A stretch of DNA of 64,000 bases from Ornithodoros turicata (GCF_037126465.1 NC_088201.1:4903001-4967000); one strand, 5' to 3'. Positions 1 to 12,500 are shown, numbered from the stretch's first letter. Notes: generated from the letters alone by a model not told the origin. Translations and numbers: made by a program.

Positions 1-1047
1 GTATTGTCATGTATTGTCGACCAGAGGATGTCCCGAGGATGTCAAGGGGAGCTCAATGTCGTCAACTGGTGCTTGCAAACGAAAGGAACATTTCACCCGC
101 GCACGATAGATGGCACCGTGCGCTAAAGTGCGTAAGCACGTGGGTAGCGTGGCGCGGAAACAAGATGGCGCATGCTCGCTCTTGGAACTCAGTGTCGATA
201 TTCTGAAGCCACAGGGGTGGCATTCAATGTATTGCTCCGTAGACGAAAGCGTGCTGGGCGAACGCAATGCATCCTGGACAGGTCCTGGTCGCACGTCACA
301 GCAAACGTCAAGGCACACGTGACCTTAAAGATGGCGGCGCCCGTGATCGGCGGCCAAGCCCTTTGTAAACAATGCGGTTGTTGTTTCTGGACGACGTTTT
401 GGATGTTTTTCGATCACGGTCATTATTTTTATCCGATAATCTCGCAATAAAACGCGCAGTTTTACACATAAAGCCTCGTATTGTTGACAACTTCCAAAGA
501 TGTGATGACGACCGCGCGTTAAGACTTACCGAGCCGATGCGATATGTACTTAAACTAAGGTGAAATGGGCTACCATGTTGCGGAAGAAGCACCGCATAGT
601 TTACGCTGGCAAAATACGGCAATCTCTCGGTGTTATGACGGCGAAAATATGTCGGTAAGCGACAAAACGACACGTAAACAAAGTCGCATGACCTCGAAAC
701 GACGTTTTCTATGACGTGCGACCAGGACAAGATGGCAGTTTTGCCAAAAGCGCCCGCTTGAGGGTAGTTACAACAATGGCGGGTTTGTGTCACCCCTGTG
801 TCTGAAGTGTATAGTTTATTTAGTGACTGTAAGCCATACCGCAACTCACGACGCAGCTCATTATGAATACAAGCGACGCTCTTGAACGTCTTTGCATTAT
901 CGTCGGCCTTGTGACCGACGTGTTTCAGTATTGGGTTAACGCGTTTCTCTCATGGGCCAGAACGATGCATTGAAGCGACACACAGATTTGGTCTTGTCTC
1001 GTCGCCGTTTCCGGTCGAGGAGCACCTCTTCTGTGAGTGGTGGCCGC
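1..1047. repeat. Repeat-rich intergenic DNA before the gap
   Basis: No gene is recognised. Bases about 30-215 are a copy of a dispersed repeat that recurs in inverted orientation at about 6487-6660, again in direct orientation at about 6765-6840, and in diverged form near 4120-4200. A shared core includes AAGATGGCGC and a CTCAGTGTC segment. A 178-codon open frame on the minus strand (308-844) has no recognisable domain and is probably chance. Confidence 0.5.
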
Positions 1048-1147
1048 NNNNNNNNNNNNNNNNNNNNNNNNNNNNNNNNNNNNNNNNNNNNNNNNNNNNN
1101 NNNNNNNNNNNNNNNNNNNNNNNNNNNNNNNNNNNNNNNNNNNNNNN
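1048..1147. other. Assembly gap (100 N)
   Basis: Exactly 100 unknown bases, the usual placeholder for a gap of unknown size. A similar stretch (CTGTGAGTGGTGG...CCGC) lies just left of the gap and again at about 1693-1712, so the gap may sit in a duplicated repeat. Confidence 0.98.
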
Positions 1148-1532
1148 TCCGGTCGTTACTCTGCGTTCACACAAATTATACCAGTCTTTGTGTGCCTCAG
1201 AAAAAAAGAAGAAAAAAAGAGTTCAACAGCGGAACAGCTAAAATAACGCGAAAAACAAAAGCGCGTAGGACAGGTAGATCTCTACGTCTACTGTATTTAT
1301 CGCCCGGGAAGACGTTGACCCGATTGTGGAAGAACATTGCCTGGAACTTCCCATGACTCACTAAACCTCCAAAGCTTCAGGTACCACCACACTGGTGTAG
1401 GAAAAGATTAGGGAGAGACCTGAAATTCCAGAACGTTATTACAGTGACCTGCGCTTGCGACAACAAAGGCCGACGGCACGAGGGCCTTCACTTGGGGCAG
1501 AACATCTGAAAGATAAGTTAATCTCTGCCCGA

Positions 1533-1683
1533 AAAGTAATCAATTACTGAGTAATCGATTACTCCAAAAGTAATTGATTACTCGAAAAATTACTTTCACA
1601 GTAAAGTAACTGATTACTCGAAAAATTACTCAAAAAAGTAATTGATTACAAGTAACGCAATTACTAGTAACGCGTTACGCACA
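1533..1683. repeat. Reiterated TAATTGATTAC-type palindromic repeat
   Basis: The stretch is built of many variants of AGTAATCAATTACT and AGTAATTGATTACT, ending in a CGCGTTACG palindrome. It resembles the subterminal repeats of the elements at 26045 and 49444 but no flanking duplication was found. The surrounding 1148-1838 shows no gene. Confidence 0.6.
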
Positions 1684-1838
1684 AGTCTGCAGTCTTCTGT
1701 GAGTGGTGGGCCGCTTGCGAGGCCCCATCTCCTTTGACGCAACGAGTGCCTCAATATCGGGTTTTATAAACGGTTTATCATAAACGGTTTACGACGCAGT
1801 CACTGACGTCAGCGCCACTGCAGCGGGTCACTTAGAAA

Positions 1839-1998
1839 CAGAGGCGGATCTATAGAGAGGGTCAGGATGTCCCGACCCCCTCCTCAATCTCTGTCTCCAC
1901 ACAGTGTTTAATTCACTTCGATTGCGTATCTATCGTGCTTGTACCGTGCCTGCAAGGCTGGACCCCCCCTCTCAGAAAAATCCTAGATCCGCCCCCTG
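1839..1998. mobile_element. hAT-like MITE, GGCGGATC family, copy 1
   Basis: A 160-bp element with terminal inverted repeats CAGAGGCGGATCTA and TAGATCCGCCCCCTG, flanked by a perfect 8-bp direct repeat CTTAGAAA (1831-1838 and 1999-2006). Eight-bp duplications and a CAGNG terminus are typical of the hAT superfamily. It is too short to code. Related copies are at 36711 and 51216. Confidence 0.9.
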
Positions 1999-2071
1999 CT
2001 TAGAAATCGGTTTTGCATTGGTCTGGGTGCGAATGTGAACGTGTGCGTACCACCGCTCCGTGTATGCGGAT

Positions 2072-2926
2072 TAGAGCACTGCACGGGCCCGGGCCCCCGA
2101 CCCGGCCCGCGGGCCGGCCTGGGCTTGTTATTGGCTGTGTGCTCCGGGCCGGGCCGAGCCCGGGCCGACAAAATACGCCAGCACCGCGGGCCGGGCCGGG
2201 CCCGGGCCGTTAAAATACGCCACCACCGCGGGCCGGGCCGGGCCCGGGCCGACAAATATGTTCCCGAGAGTCAGGCCCGGCCGGGCCACGCAGCTAATTC
2301 CACACATTGGAGACGCATTAGTTCATATCATCATGCGCTTGCGTCATTCCTGTGCATATTTTGCAAAGACAAGCAAAGGGTACTGCATTATGCATATGAT
2401 TCGACCCTCTAGAACATTCTCCAAGCCACTTTACATTGCTCCTCACTCCTCACATATTTCACAATCACTTTGGCAAAGCTTGGTGAGAGGGATAGGGACT
2501 GGGAGAAGCAGTTTGTCGACAGCATGCTCTATCTCCGCAAAATCTTGACAGTGTAACGATAACGCCCCGTGCGTTCTGGATTTAATTTGGTCTCGTGCGG
2601 TTACGGTGTTAAACCGCCATCACTTGTATGTTTGTCTTCTCTCCTTATAAATTTACTTATAAATTTGTTTGATAATCGCCAGAAACGCGTACGTCGCGGC
2701 TGGAAATACTAGGCCGGGATCTACTCGCCGGGTCACCGGGCCGGGCCGGGCCGGGCCGGGCTCTATTTGCTTAGACGCCGGGCCGGGCCGGGCTCTAGTC
2801 ACTGGGTCACCGGGCCGGGCCGGGCCGCATAAAAATATGAAGGTCCGGGCCCGGGTCGGGCCGGGCCATTTTTCGATGCGCCCGGGCCGGGTCGGGCCCG
2901 GAAAAGTCGGCCCGTGCAGTGCTCTA
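2072..2926. mobile_element. hAT-like element with GGCCGGGCC-rich ends
   Basis: An 855-bp element with terminal inverted repeats TAGAGCACTGCACGGGCC and their reverse complement, flanked by a perfect 8-bp duplication ATGCGGAT (2064-2071 and 2927-2934). Each end (about 2090-2290 and 2730-2910) is an extremely GC-rich run of GGGCCGGGCC, while the centre is AT-rich. Long Gly/Pro/Arg open frames here come from base composition and are not genes. Confidence 0.9.
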
Positions 2927-2934
2927 ATGCGGAT

Positions 2935-3230
2935 CGCGGGTACGGGTACAGCTCCTTTCGCCGCAGATAATCGGGTGCGGTTGTGAAGCGGTGTATATAC
3001 TAGTACGCACTGTTCTGTCGCTCTGTTTTTCACGCGGCGCGCTTTTCGGTGTTAGTAGCTAAAGAATGCTTCGCATTAAAAAGTACAGCTCATCCCTGAT
3101 CGCTGAACTTTGTCATGAAGCACGCCACCTAGATAGAGAAAGCCTGCTTACCCGTCGACGTGACGTAACTAGGGTGTATTCACATGACGTCATCCGTAGG
3201 AGACGCCACTGTCGCTATAGCAGGCAGATG
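2935..3230. other. Intergenic DNA, nothing recognised
   Basis: No coding signal or repeat structure was recognised between the GC-rich element and the SINE tail. Confidence 0.4.
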
Positions 3231-3487
3231 TTTTTTTTATTCAGTGTTAGCGCCGCGACGCAACTGTGACTATGAGCGGCATACAGACGTGGACAGCAGG
3301 AAGAAGTGGGGGACAGGGGGTTAGTGTGCGTCCTGGGCCGACTTCAGAGGGAACTGTGCCGACATTCGTCTGGAAAGTCTTCGGCCCAGGGAAAACCTCA
3401 GACAGCACAGCCGGTGACAGGAATCGAACCCGTGTCACCTCCCAGTCTCGGCGTGAGCAGGCAGATGCGCTGCCGTCGGCCGCCATA
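3231..3487 (-). mobile_element. tRNA-derived SINE, copy 1
   Basis: On the minus strand this reads as a tRNA-like head, with a B-box GGTTCGATTCC at 3420-3430, then a body shared with the copies at 28143, 34985 and 48868 (GCGTCCTGGGCCGACTTC and CCTCAGACAGCACAG on the plus strand), then an A-rich tail (T run at 3231-3238). The structure matches a Ruka-like tick SINE. The family name is from memory. Confidence 0.75.
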
Positions 3488-3779
3488 TTGTAGGTCCCAT
3501 CCAAGCCGTCACCCATATATCGCACTCGTGGTACATTTGGTGTTTCAAAGTTCTTGTGCTGCGTTATTTGTAGCACATCCAAGTAATTTCCACGTTTTCG
3601 ACGTTGATATAGTCATCCAAAAAGCATATGGCAGCGAACGAAGGCGGGAACATAACTTCGAGGGACCTACAGTATGGCGGCGGGGTGACGTCAGTGAATA
3701 AACCCTATAAGATCCAGCCAATCACGAACGTGCTTTCAGCGGTCGTAACCATGGAAACGATTCACCGTCAGCTTCACTG

Positions 3780-4006
3780 TAGCGATTTATCCAGAACCCG
3801 CCCCCCCCCCCCGAAAATGTCCAGTGACGCCCCCCTAACTTTTTCACCTGTGTACCCCCTACAGGGGGTGCCCCTGGCGATTTCAGATTAGACACACGTC
3901 GGTAATGATATGTTAAGCTGTAATTACGTAACTACAGTATAATAATACCCCCCGCCCCAATTTCTTCCAACACCCCTCCGTGCTTGGGATTCTAGATAAA
4001 CCGCTG
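3780..4006. mobile_element. hAT-like MITE, TTTATCCAGA family, copy 1
   Basis: A 227-bp element with ends TAGCGATTTATCCAGAA and TTCTAGATAAACCGCTG. Its body closely matches the copy at 33283-33492 (shared GTCGGTAATGATATGTTAAG). The flanking 8-bp repeat has decayed (CTTCACTG and CTTCATGG, 6 of 8). Confidence 0.75.
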
Positions 4007-4852
4007 CTTCATGGGCAACCACTGTTGTCTGCGAGTAGCGAAAGTCCCCTCGTACTAATGATACGCCTTGGCTCTGAAAGACCGTTTAATAGAGGCAGCG
4101 GAGTACGAGGGACAGAGTACACTAGAGTCACTATATAGAGAGCAGAGTAGCGACACTGAGCCACGCCGGCGAGCGAGACCGCCATCTTGGGTCCAGCGTG
4201 GCTGCGTCGCCTAGCAACGGGACGCCAACTTCCCTCTTCGCCGCAGGAGCACAGCGCGCCGTCGAGCCAGCTCGCGACCGAGGAAAACATGGACGGCGCG
4301 TTCTTGGAAGGAGAAACCACGTGACACGATCGACCCAATCGCGAGCACCGAACGGCGGCTCCGGCGTGGAAAAAAGGAATGCGATACTCTGTGCCCAGAG
4401 TACACATAGCGCATTGGGTAGAACCGCTACTCAACGCGGCCAAAGTCTCGCGCTCCGAATCCATTCGGAGCGTGGTGTACGGATGGCACGGATCATGAAA
4501 CGTGACGTCAGGGGTGACGAACTTCCTTCGCCGGGACGCTTGGTTGGCGGTAAGACCGTCACGTGTCGCAGAGTGGAGCATGGAGTCCCCCCACCGCTAA
4601 GTTGCTGATCCGGAGTGTGGTGCTCCGTGTGCTCGAGCAAATGTTTTGGTGCGTGTACTTAACGCAATGGGAAAACGAAATAAAGCGCAAAATGGTCCCA
4701 TATTTTTCTCGAGACTGATTTTCTGGAAAGCGTGTTGCACTTTTAGTCAACAGGTTCAAATCTGCGAAGTTAACAGCAATCATTTGCGAGTTCTTGAATT
4801 CGCAGAACGGCCAATCGCGGTAGCAGACAAATTCCGACTTTGTGTGTCCACG
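4007..4852. other. Intergenic DNA with a diverged dispersed-repeat copy
   Basis: About 4120-4200 resembles the repeat at 30-215 (GCGACACTGAG and GCCATCTTG segments). Open frames on both strands overlap each other and show no domain, so no gene is called. Confidence 0.4.
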
Positions 4853-5027
4853 TACAGTGAACCCTCGTTATTATGACCATGGTCGTTCCGAAAAATGTGG
4901 TCATAATGTGGAATTGTCATATTAACGGGGGCGATTTGCAGAGGTTTCACTGCACTGTTCCCCAGGAGTATGATCGTAAAGCGCGTATGTCAGATTATCG
5001 GGGGTCATACTAACGAGGGTCACTGTA
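4853..5027. mobile_element. Mariner-like MITE
   Basis: A 175-bp element with ends TACAGTGAACCCTCGTTA and TAACGAGGGTCACTGTA and internal inverted motifs around GGTCATA. TA-bounded ACAGT ends are typical of Tc1/mariner-derived MITEs. It is related in type to the elements at 15263 and 21124. Confidence 0.75.
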
Positions 5028-7443
5028 TAGCGAATGAGGGAGAGAAGGCATTAAGCAGGCCTTCTGTATCTATAGGTGAGGTTAGCGAACGTGCTAGAGG
5101 ATGGGGTGATAATCGACAAAAAAAAAAAAAAAGGATTAGGCAAAATGGGAAGACATGGCTCATCTAGGATGTGTGTGATGATGTCACTACTTCTCCGCGG
5201 AACAGCTGAGAGGCTTGCCAGATTCTTCAGGAATTACTCTAAATGCCTAACAAATTTGTACTTCGCGCATTGCGTCTTGAGGGACATTTTTTTTTTTTAC
5301 ATAAAAAGAAATAACTAAAATTTGCGTCGACAATATGCTGCTTTGCAAATGGAGCAAAGACAGAGAGACGGGGATTGCCTTTCAATGTTACGCAGCAGAC
5401 CCTCAGCTCATCCTTACAACCCCAACACTGTGACAACGAAATAAAATAGCATCGTAGAAATCCAATGTGTGCCTTTAGCACTGTAGGTGCTAGGAGCCTT
5501 TGGAAAGCCCTATAAGAGCGCTTCTTGCCTCTGACTATATATGACACCTGGTGGTAGTAAGTAAATCAATAAAAAGTAAAAGATACACACGGTTTTGTTT
5601 TCTCCTTCGAGACAAACGCCAAGATTGACAACAAAACACAATTCTCCCAACACTATCGTTTATTACGATTTCACGGGTATGGCCGACAGGAAAAACTGAT
5701 TCTCTCTCTTACACCTGCGGTGAAATATGTGCGAGTGCATACACCGTATTTACTCGCATGAAACCCACATCACAAATTTAAACTCCGAGGTCGCACCATT
5801 TTGTGGGCCTGAAGTTACATTCAACGCCACTTACATATCGCATGGTTGTGTTCGTTCATTCAACTCGTGCGACCCGCGACTCACAGTCATGACGTATGAG
5901 AGTCATCGTACGTCATCAACTCTGGCGACCCGCACCGAGAGGAGAGTCGCTGGGAGTCGACTCTCGAGCGACCTCTGGTGTTCAATCTTAGAACGGGAGA
6001 CTGCCACGGGGATGACGCCACGAGAGTCAGCTCTCTTGATACTCCAGTCCAATAAACGAACACTACCATAGTCTGCTATCGCTAGATGCCCGTGCACCTC
6101 TCAGTGACCTGCCCTTGCCTAAGGGTGCACAATAGACGAGTTCAGAAAATCCCAGAGTGCTTAGCGCCGCTTTGAACTGTGGGAGTTTACCAATCCGAAA
6201 GAAACGGGTGACCTCCAAACTGTTCCCGACTCCTCCCATACCGTTCCACAGTGACAGCGAAATGTGAAGGATTCTTCTTCGTGCCCCCGCTCAGCAAGCG
6301 CCCAGGATGCAATGCGTGCGCAAAGAGCACTGGGATTTTCTGAATCCCTCTGGGAAGAGAGATCTAGTATGTATTCACGCACCCTACCCTTGCCACGGGA
6401 CCAACACTATCTGGACGTGGTTCGAACAGATCGCTTCGCACAGGAGCCGCTGGATGAACTCCTACCTAGAGTCACTAAATAAGCTACGCTTCAGAGTATC
6501 GACACTGAGTTCCAAGAGCGAGCTTGCGCCATCTTGTTTCCGCGCCACGCGCACGTTAGCGCACGATGCCATCTATCGTGCGCGAATGAAATGTTCCTTT
6601 CGTTTACAAGCAGCAGTTGACGGCCTTGAGCTCACCTCGACATCGTCGGGACGCTCTAGTGGACAATACGTGGATTATCACGCAACAATCATACACGCTT
6701 CTCTATGCAACAGCGAGCATTATGTTAGCCGTGTTTGATCCTCAACTGGGGACGGTACCGGTGTGGTGCGGAAACAAGATGGCGCTCCTGGTCTCCCTTG
6801 GACCTCAGTGTCCATACTCTGAAGCGAAGCTTATTTAGTGACTCTACTCCTACCGATAGGCACGTGAGGCCACGCGGAGGCTTTGTCTAATCTCGGTGGT
6901 GTTGACCGAAGGCACTGCTTTAAATCACAAGTGGGAGATGTGAGCGTGGATTTGTGCAGGATTTTCATCTTTGAAAAATTATGTTGAGAGAGAGAGAGAG
7001 AGAAAGAAGAGGGGGAGGGGGGTGCTGCTGACTTTTCGGACTTTCTTTTTTTGCCTTTGTTTTTGTTTGTTTCTTTTCGTGGCCGGGGGGGTCGCTGGCA
7101 ATGAGGACGCCTCACGCCTGCTGCAGATCGTATTTCGTAATGTCAACGTACTTTCTGCCTTGGTTGGGGTCCGTGACCTAATTCCTTGGAATCGTATCTG
7201 CAGCACCTCTCAGCTACGGGGACCTTGGCAGCAACGTGGCAGACCACGTGTCAAATGAGTTTGCCTTGGCTCGCAAAAACAAACCGAAAGGTTGGCGATG
7301 CTAGTACACGCTTTCCTTTTTTCGAGACCTGACCTCTGGTGCGGCTTATATGCGAGGACACACAGTATGCCCTAATACTGCGATTGTATTGCAAGATATA
7401 ATAATAACAGAGTTGTTGCATAACATACTATATCACTGCATAG
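5028..7443. other. Intergenic, repeat-containing, no gene recognised
   Basis: Holds an inverted copy (about 6487-6660) and a direct partial copy (about 6765-6840) of the repeat at 30-215, a short GA microsatellite near 6985-7005, and self-complementary GAGTCGACTC-rich sequence around 5930-5970. The open frames are short, overlapping and lack domains. Confidence 0.45.
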
Positions 7444-7530
7444 TAGGGCTGTGCGAATTCGAACCGAACAACATTTTACCGAATATGTACTCAAATATAT
7501 TCGAAGTACCGCAAGCTGGCTCCAACTCAC

Positions 7531-7760
7531 GCCTCTGAGCGTTGGGCGAAGCCTACTTTACATTTCTGCGACTCACATATATCCTGCACGGTGGCTTCAC
7601 CTCACGCCTCTGAGCGTTGGGCGAAGCCTACTTTACATTTCTGCGACTCACATATATCCTGCACGGTGGCTTCACCTCATGCCTCTGAGTGTTAGGTGAA
7701 GCTTACTTTACACTTTTGCGCGTGCGGAATTTATTTTATCTAACACGTTGGCTTCGCCTC
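7531..7760. repeat. 75-bp tandem repeat
   Basis: The unit beginning GCCTCTGAGCGTTGGGCGAA starts at 7531, 7606 and 7681, with a decayed fourth near 7762. The first two are nearly identical and the later ones have diverged. It lies inside the hAT-like element. Confidence 0.85.
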
Positions 7761-7788
7761 ATGTCTCCGAGCGTCAGGCGAAGCCTAG

Positions 7789-8034
7789 ACTCTTAGAAAT
7801 GAACTTCACCGCATAGCACGCTCCTAGCCAATCATCATAACGAATGATATCGTTACTTGCCCTGATTTGTTGAAAAGGGAGGCGTACGCCTTTTTTGTGA
7901 CAATTATGAACAGCATAAGTGTCACAAAAAAGACGTACGCCTCCCGTTTTCAACAAATCAGGGCAAATAACGATATCATTCGATATGATGGTTGGCTAGG
8001 AGCGTGCTATGCGGTGAAGTTCATTTCTAAGAGT
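7789..8034. mobile_element. Foldback MITE with near-complete palindrome
   Basis: A 246-bp near-perfect palindrome beginning ACTCTTAGAAATGAACTTCA and ending with its reverse complement. Arms are about 115 bp with a small loop near 7900-7920. It is inserted in the larger hAT-like element. No clear target duplication was found. Confidence 0.85.
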
Positions 8035-8611
8035 GTAGTTTACACTTCTGCCAGTGCTGCCGGGTTGCAGGCATGGTTTAAAAGTGCGTTTTGAGGGATC
8101 ACTGAAAATTGCCACTTCTGAGAAATATTTTAGGAAATCTTGGCAGGGAAGTTTAAGTTAGTTTAGTAATGTTGAGCTTTAGCTGGACCAGCTATGACAC
8201 CATAGAAAAAGGTCATCACATGGTCGACTACGTTATGTCTGGGCACTAGATTCCATCCAGAACTACAATTTTCAGGACAATTCTAGCACAAATGTATTCA
8301 TCAATGAAATATGTGAAACACAAACTGAGGGTAACCTTTAGAGGGGATGTGCAAACTTTTGCCCTTACAAGTGATGGCAAGTTTGAGTTTCCTGGTGTAG
8401 CAAAGCTAGCCTATAGGTAGCCTAAATAGCTAGGACAAAGTTTGCAGTCAGTCTGAGCACCTGGTTCCAATGCAGACTTTTGCTTACTATTCAGCAATAA
8501 CCACACACTTGTGCGTGGTATTCGGCATTATTCGATTCGCTACTATTCGAAGATTTTACTATTCAATTCATATATGATTCGAACCTAAAAATCCCTATTC
8601 GCACAGCCCTA

Positions 8612-9550
8612 CTGCAAAGACAATTCCTGTAGGCCTAAATTATATCGTTGCACAACAGTGCTTTGCAAGTTGTTTGTTGCAGAGCAAACAGTACTAACTT
8701 TGTTACACCCAGGCTCTAATTCACGCTAATTTGGGTACAGCACATCTTGAATATTATTATGCTTGTGAGTACAAGAGGTTAAATGAAAGGCAACCTTTCT
8801 TATCAGCTAATCAGATCTTGAAAAAAGGCAAGGTACACATTTCTAAGTCACAAGTCATCTCATGCATCATATGAGTGACAATGATAACAGGTTATATCGC
8901 TTTGAGAGATAACAGAACTCCATTATTCTGCATTCAAGATGTTTTTGACCCAACTAAATGCCATCAAAGGAACAACTACAGGTTTCAACATGTCTGAACG
9001 CCACAGCACGTATTTTTACCTAAAAAAATGAACAGATCACACACAACTGGTACCGCATTTATGTGCACGTGACATTCCAAATTTGGAGATTATGAAGCAC
9101 AGTTCTGATTTCGGCGCCAGTGGCAAGAAAGAAAGTGTATGTTTTATAACTGAGAAAATACGCCGAACATATCTGTTGCCTACACCGATAGCGGGCATCA
9201 CTCTTCAAACTGCACACATAAATGCGGTAGTATTTCAAAATCTGTCATGTAGCTGAGTTGAGCTGTGAAATGTCGCTTTCGCCACTCTTTCGCACTATCT
9301 ACACACCACCAATACCCTTCTGCCCTCTCGTGGCATCGGAGTGAACTAGGGCCCACATACTAGATACACATGACTGCAATGCCTAGTGGACTACGATCAG
9401 AGAAATCGCAATGCCTCCTTTCCGTCACTCGGGCAAGATAAAATGTCTTTTACTCCCTAGAACTCCGTTATAGAGGAGATTAGGAACGCGTAAACTCATT
9501 TGGCTGTCGCTATAATCAATTCCACTATGTGTCCTCCGAGCAACGCCACT
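8612..9550. other. Downstream flank of STARD7
   Basis: AT-rich sequence without coding signal. It probably includes the STARD7 3' untranslated region next to the stop codon at 9551-9553, but no convincing AATAAA on the minus strand was found. Confidence 0.4.
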
Positions 9551-12500
9551 TCAGGCATAGGCCGCGCACTGCACGTGGGTTCCCGTCGGCACAGGCGCGG
9601 GGGCCTTGCTTTTATGGTGCAGGTCACGAGCAGCGCCGTGAAGCTTCTCGAGGAAGTCTGGAACGCCCGAGGCAGCCATCCAACTGTAGATGGGCCCAGG
9701 AAAGGAAGACTCTGGATCGTCGTAGTAGGACAGCAGGAAATCAAATCCATCCTGCAGTAAACATAGAAGCCATTATGTGATGACCTCCATGGGCGGCCCC
9801 TCACTCCTGCGCTTAGGGGGTGCGGCCACGAAAGCAGTGCTCATCTTTAAAATTTCTTTACTCTATAGCTGCGTTCTTTTTACCTGCACCTCCTGAACTA
9901 GTGCAGGGAGTGCAACACTCTCGCATTCTTTTTGTCATGCACTCGCACTGCACCTGCGCGTGCCCAATCCTCAATGCTGTATGCATAGACCCTGAAGTTT
10001 TCGGGTTTTATTTTTTTCCAAATTCGTGCGGAAAAATTACCATCAGACTGAATTTGGGGATAAATCGGGCTCTATTGTCGAACAAACGTTCGTTGTACAG
10101 CCTATCCAGAGCATCAGACGTTGAGATCAACCGTGTATTTTGTGAAAAATTAGTATGTCATTGCCGTGAGGTGCCTAGCTTAGGTGCAGTTTTGCGGGTA
10201 GAAATCGGGTTTAACCCTAAACCGGTGAACCTCGATTCGGGGTGCAAATTCGGGGGGAAATCGGGTTTAACCCTAAAACTTCAGGGTCTATGTATGCAGT
10301 GCTGCTGTGCTGAAGCTGTAAGCAGTCTTTATGCACATTACTGCATCAAAGGCAAGGAATACACACACAATCTTCAGCTTTGTTCCAGTCCTCACTGAGA
10401 TGTTCCACCTTCACAGGAACAATTGGCCCATTCACTGGAATATTCTGACTTTGTTCACGCTTTGTCCACAGTAGCGAGCATTTTTTTCAAGCTCTTCGTA
10501 CTCACCGAGTCCAAGACCTTTTTCTTTGCGGTCCAAATCATGAAGCACTAAAGGCATCACGCAGCTCGTCCTTTCCGCTAAGGGTTCTTGCTAGTATACT
10601 TTTTGGCGTTCCTCACTTCATCGCAAGCGCCGTGTTTCTGTAACAACCACTCTCAAAATTGTTGATAACTTCGATCTTGCCTTGAAGATCAAGATTATAA
10701 TGCACACGCTTCTGCGATGCCGTTGGAAATGGCATTTACTACTGTTAACGTACTAATCCTAATCATGGCCGTACCGGAAGCGGAGAGCTCAAGCTGCGAG
10801 GTAGCGATGATGCTTTGAGAAATGTTAAGTCAGTTCCGTTTTCTGTTCCGTTTAACCGGTGCTGTAAGAAAATTTCATTCGGTTTAACGGGAAAATTTTT
10901 GCGCTGCATAAATGGGAATCCAAACAACCTTGCGGCTGTTGTTCTGTCAATGCAGTAATTCCGTTTAAGATATTTCTGTTTAAGAGATTTCCGTTTAGTG
11001 AGATTCCACTGTAGATTGTCGGCCGATGCCGCACATAGCGGTATCGGTCTCCCGTCCCTTTAAAGGCAACGTAAAGCAGTAGGCAGTTGATGTTGACGGA
11101 GTACTTTAACAGCTTGTTGCTTGTAAACGAAGCGGAACAAGTCAGAAACATGACAAAGAACATGTCATCTTTTAAATTTTCTACCAAAACTGAGGCAGCT
11201 CGGGGGCAACTTCTGGTAGCAAAGAGGAATCCCCGATTTGTCAAACAACAGTGGTCCATGTTCCACGACTGATGACGAGCAATGCGTATTTCTGAAGTAC
11301 TGTTGCCCGTAATTTTCAATTTCAATTTTCTAAAAAAAACAATTAGTCCAACCCGGATGAAAGAGTACCGAGCGCTCAGGGAATAGACAAATCTTCCGAG
11401 ATTGCACCTGTACTGCTTTGCGGTACCTTTAAAGTGACGTTATGGGCACTGAAGCATCACACTGGATATAAAAGTGCATTTTGTTCGGAAGTGTAGTTCT
11501 TTGGGCTTGCTGGTATTCCATAGGGAATGTGTAAAGAGCTCAAACCGGATATGGACGGACAGCGCCTTTTTATTTCATTACGGTGCATGTCGAATGAAAG
11601 TGTCTTTAAGTGTCGAATGAAGTGGCAGGACAGCATTATTGTGGTTCTCACTCAATTTTAGAACAAAAGTTTGAGGGTCTTTCAAGAACCTTTTAAGAGG
11701 GGATACGAGTGAGGCGGCATCTCCGATTCACGATTTTTTCGCTCGTAGATGGCGCCACACGAACATACGGGTCTCAGCCTGGAGGAAGCTGTAACCGTTA
11801 CCCTTAGTACAAATAACTCACTCCTCCGCAGAATTGTGTAGTCCCAAAAACACGTGTGACCTCCTTGACTATTGAGATGCAGGGATCTCACGTCATGTTT
11901 GAGTTGCCAAGGTCAACTCAGCTACAAAGAAAGAAGGAAGTCCCGACGAAAGCCAATTCTTCCCTTTTGTCCCTTTGTGGACTGCATCTGGTGACTTCTT
12001 GATGTTATGCTGCTCTTAGCTTGTCTGACTTTCTGGAGGCAGCGCGGAGTCCAAATGTTATATTTCGTTGGCCCTCGCTTATTTATATTCACCTGCTGAT
12101 TTTTCTTTGGCGCCGAGTTCTCACACTAGAACATTTTGCGGACGCATTTTGTATTTAACTGACTATTCTGATTTAGTGTATTTACCTTGCGTCTGTGTGC
12201 AAGTGAATCTAAATTTATTTGTCGCTACAAACATTAACCGAATAAGTCCTCCGAAACCTAGACAAGATAAGCCGTGCAGCAGACCTCTGCATTTTGTCTT
12301 CTTTATTATCTTTTTTATTTCTCGGACAGCGTGGATGTGCAGAGATCCAAGACTGCAGATGCATACTCTAAATAAGGGGAACTAATGTTTTGATTGTTGA
12401 TGGGTAGAAATCCAGCGAACCGTTAGAGATGTAGGAAGGGAGTTGCCTCAGGACAGAAGCCGCCGATATTTCGAACAGAGACTGTTGAAGAAGAACAGTC

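Larger units (their letters stand above)
7444..8611. mobile_element. hAT-like element, TAGGGCTGTGCGAA family
   Basis: A 1168-bp element with ends TAGGGCTGTGCGAATTCGAA and ATTCGCACAGCCCTA, flanked by 8-bp repeats CTGCATAG (7436-7443) and CTGCAAAG (8612-8619), 7 of 8 matching. It carries a 75-bp tandem repeat (7531-7760) and a nested foldback element (7789-8034). A truncated relative begins near 15976 with TAGGGCTGCGTAAA. Confidence 0.85.

Noticed and set aside
308..844. 178-codon minus-strand open frame
   Set aside because: No recognisable domain, overlaps the dispersed repeat at its end and other open frames. Likely chance.
1983..3033. Several Gly/Pro/Arg-rich open frames
   Set aside because: They are translations of GGCCGGGCC runs inside a transposon. 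Base composition explains them.
7531..7760. CRISPR-like array
   Set aside because: The 75-bp units are contiguous without spacers, inside a eukaryotic transposon.
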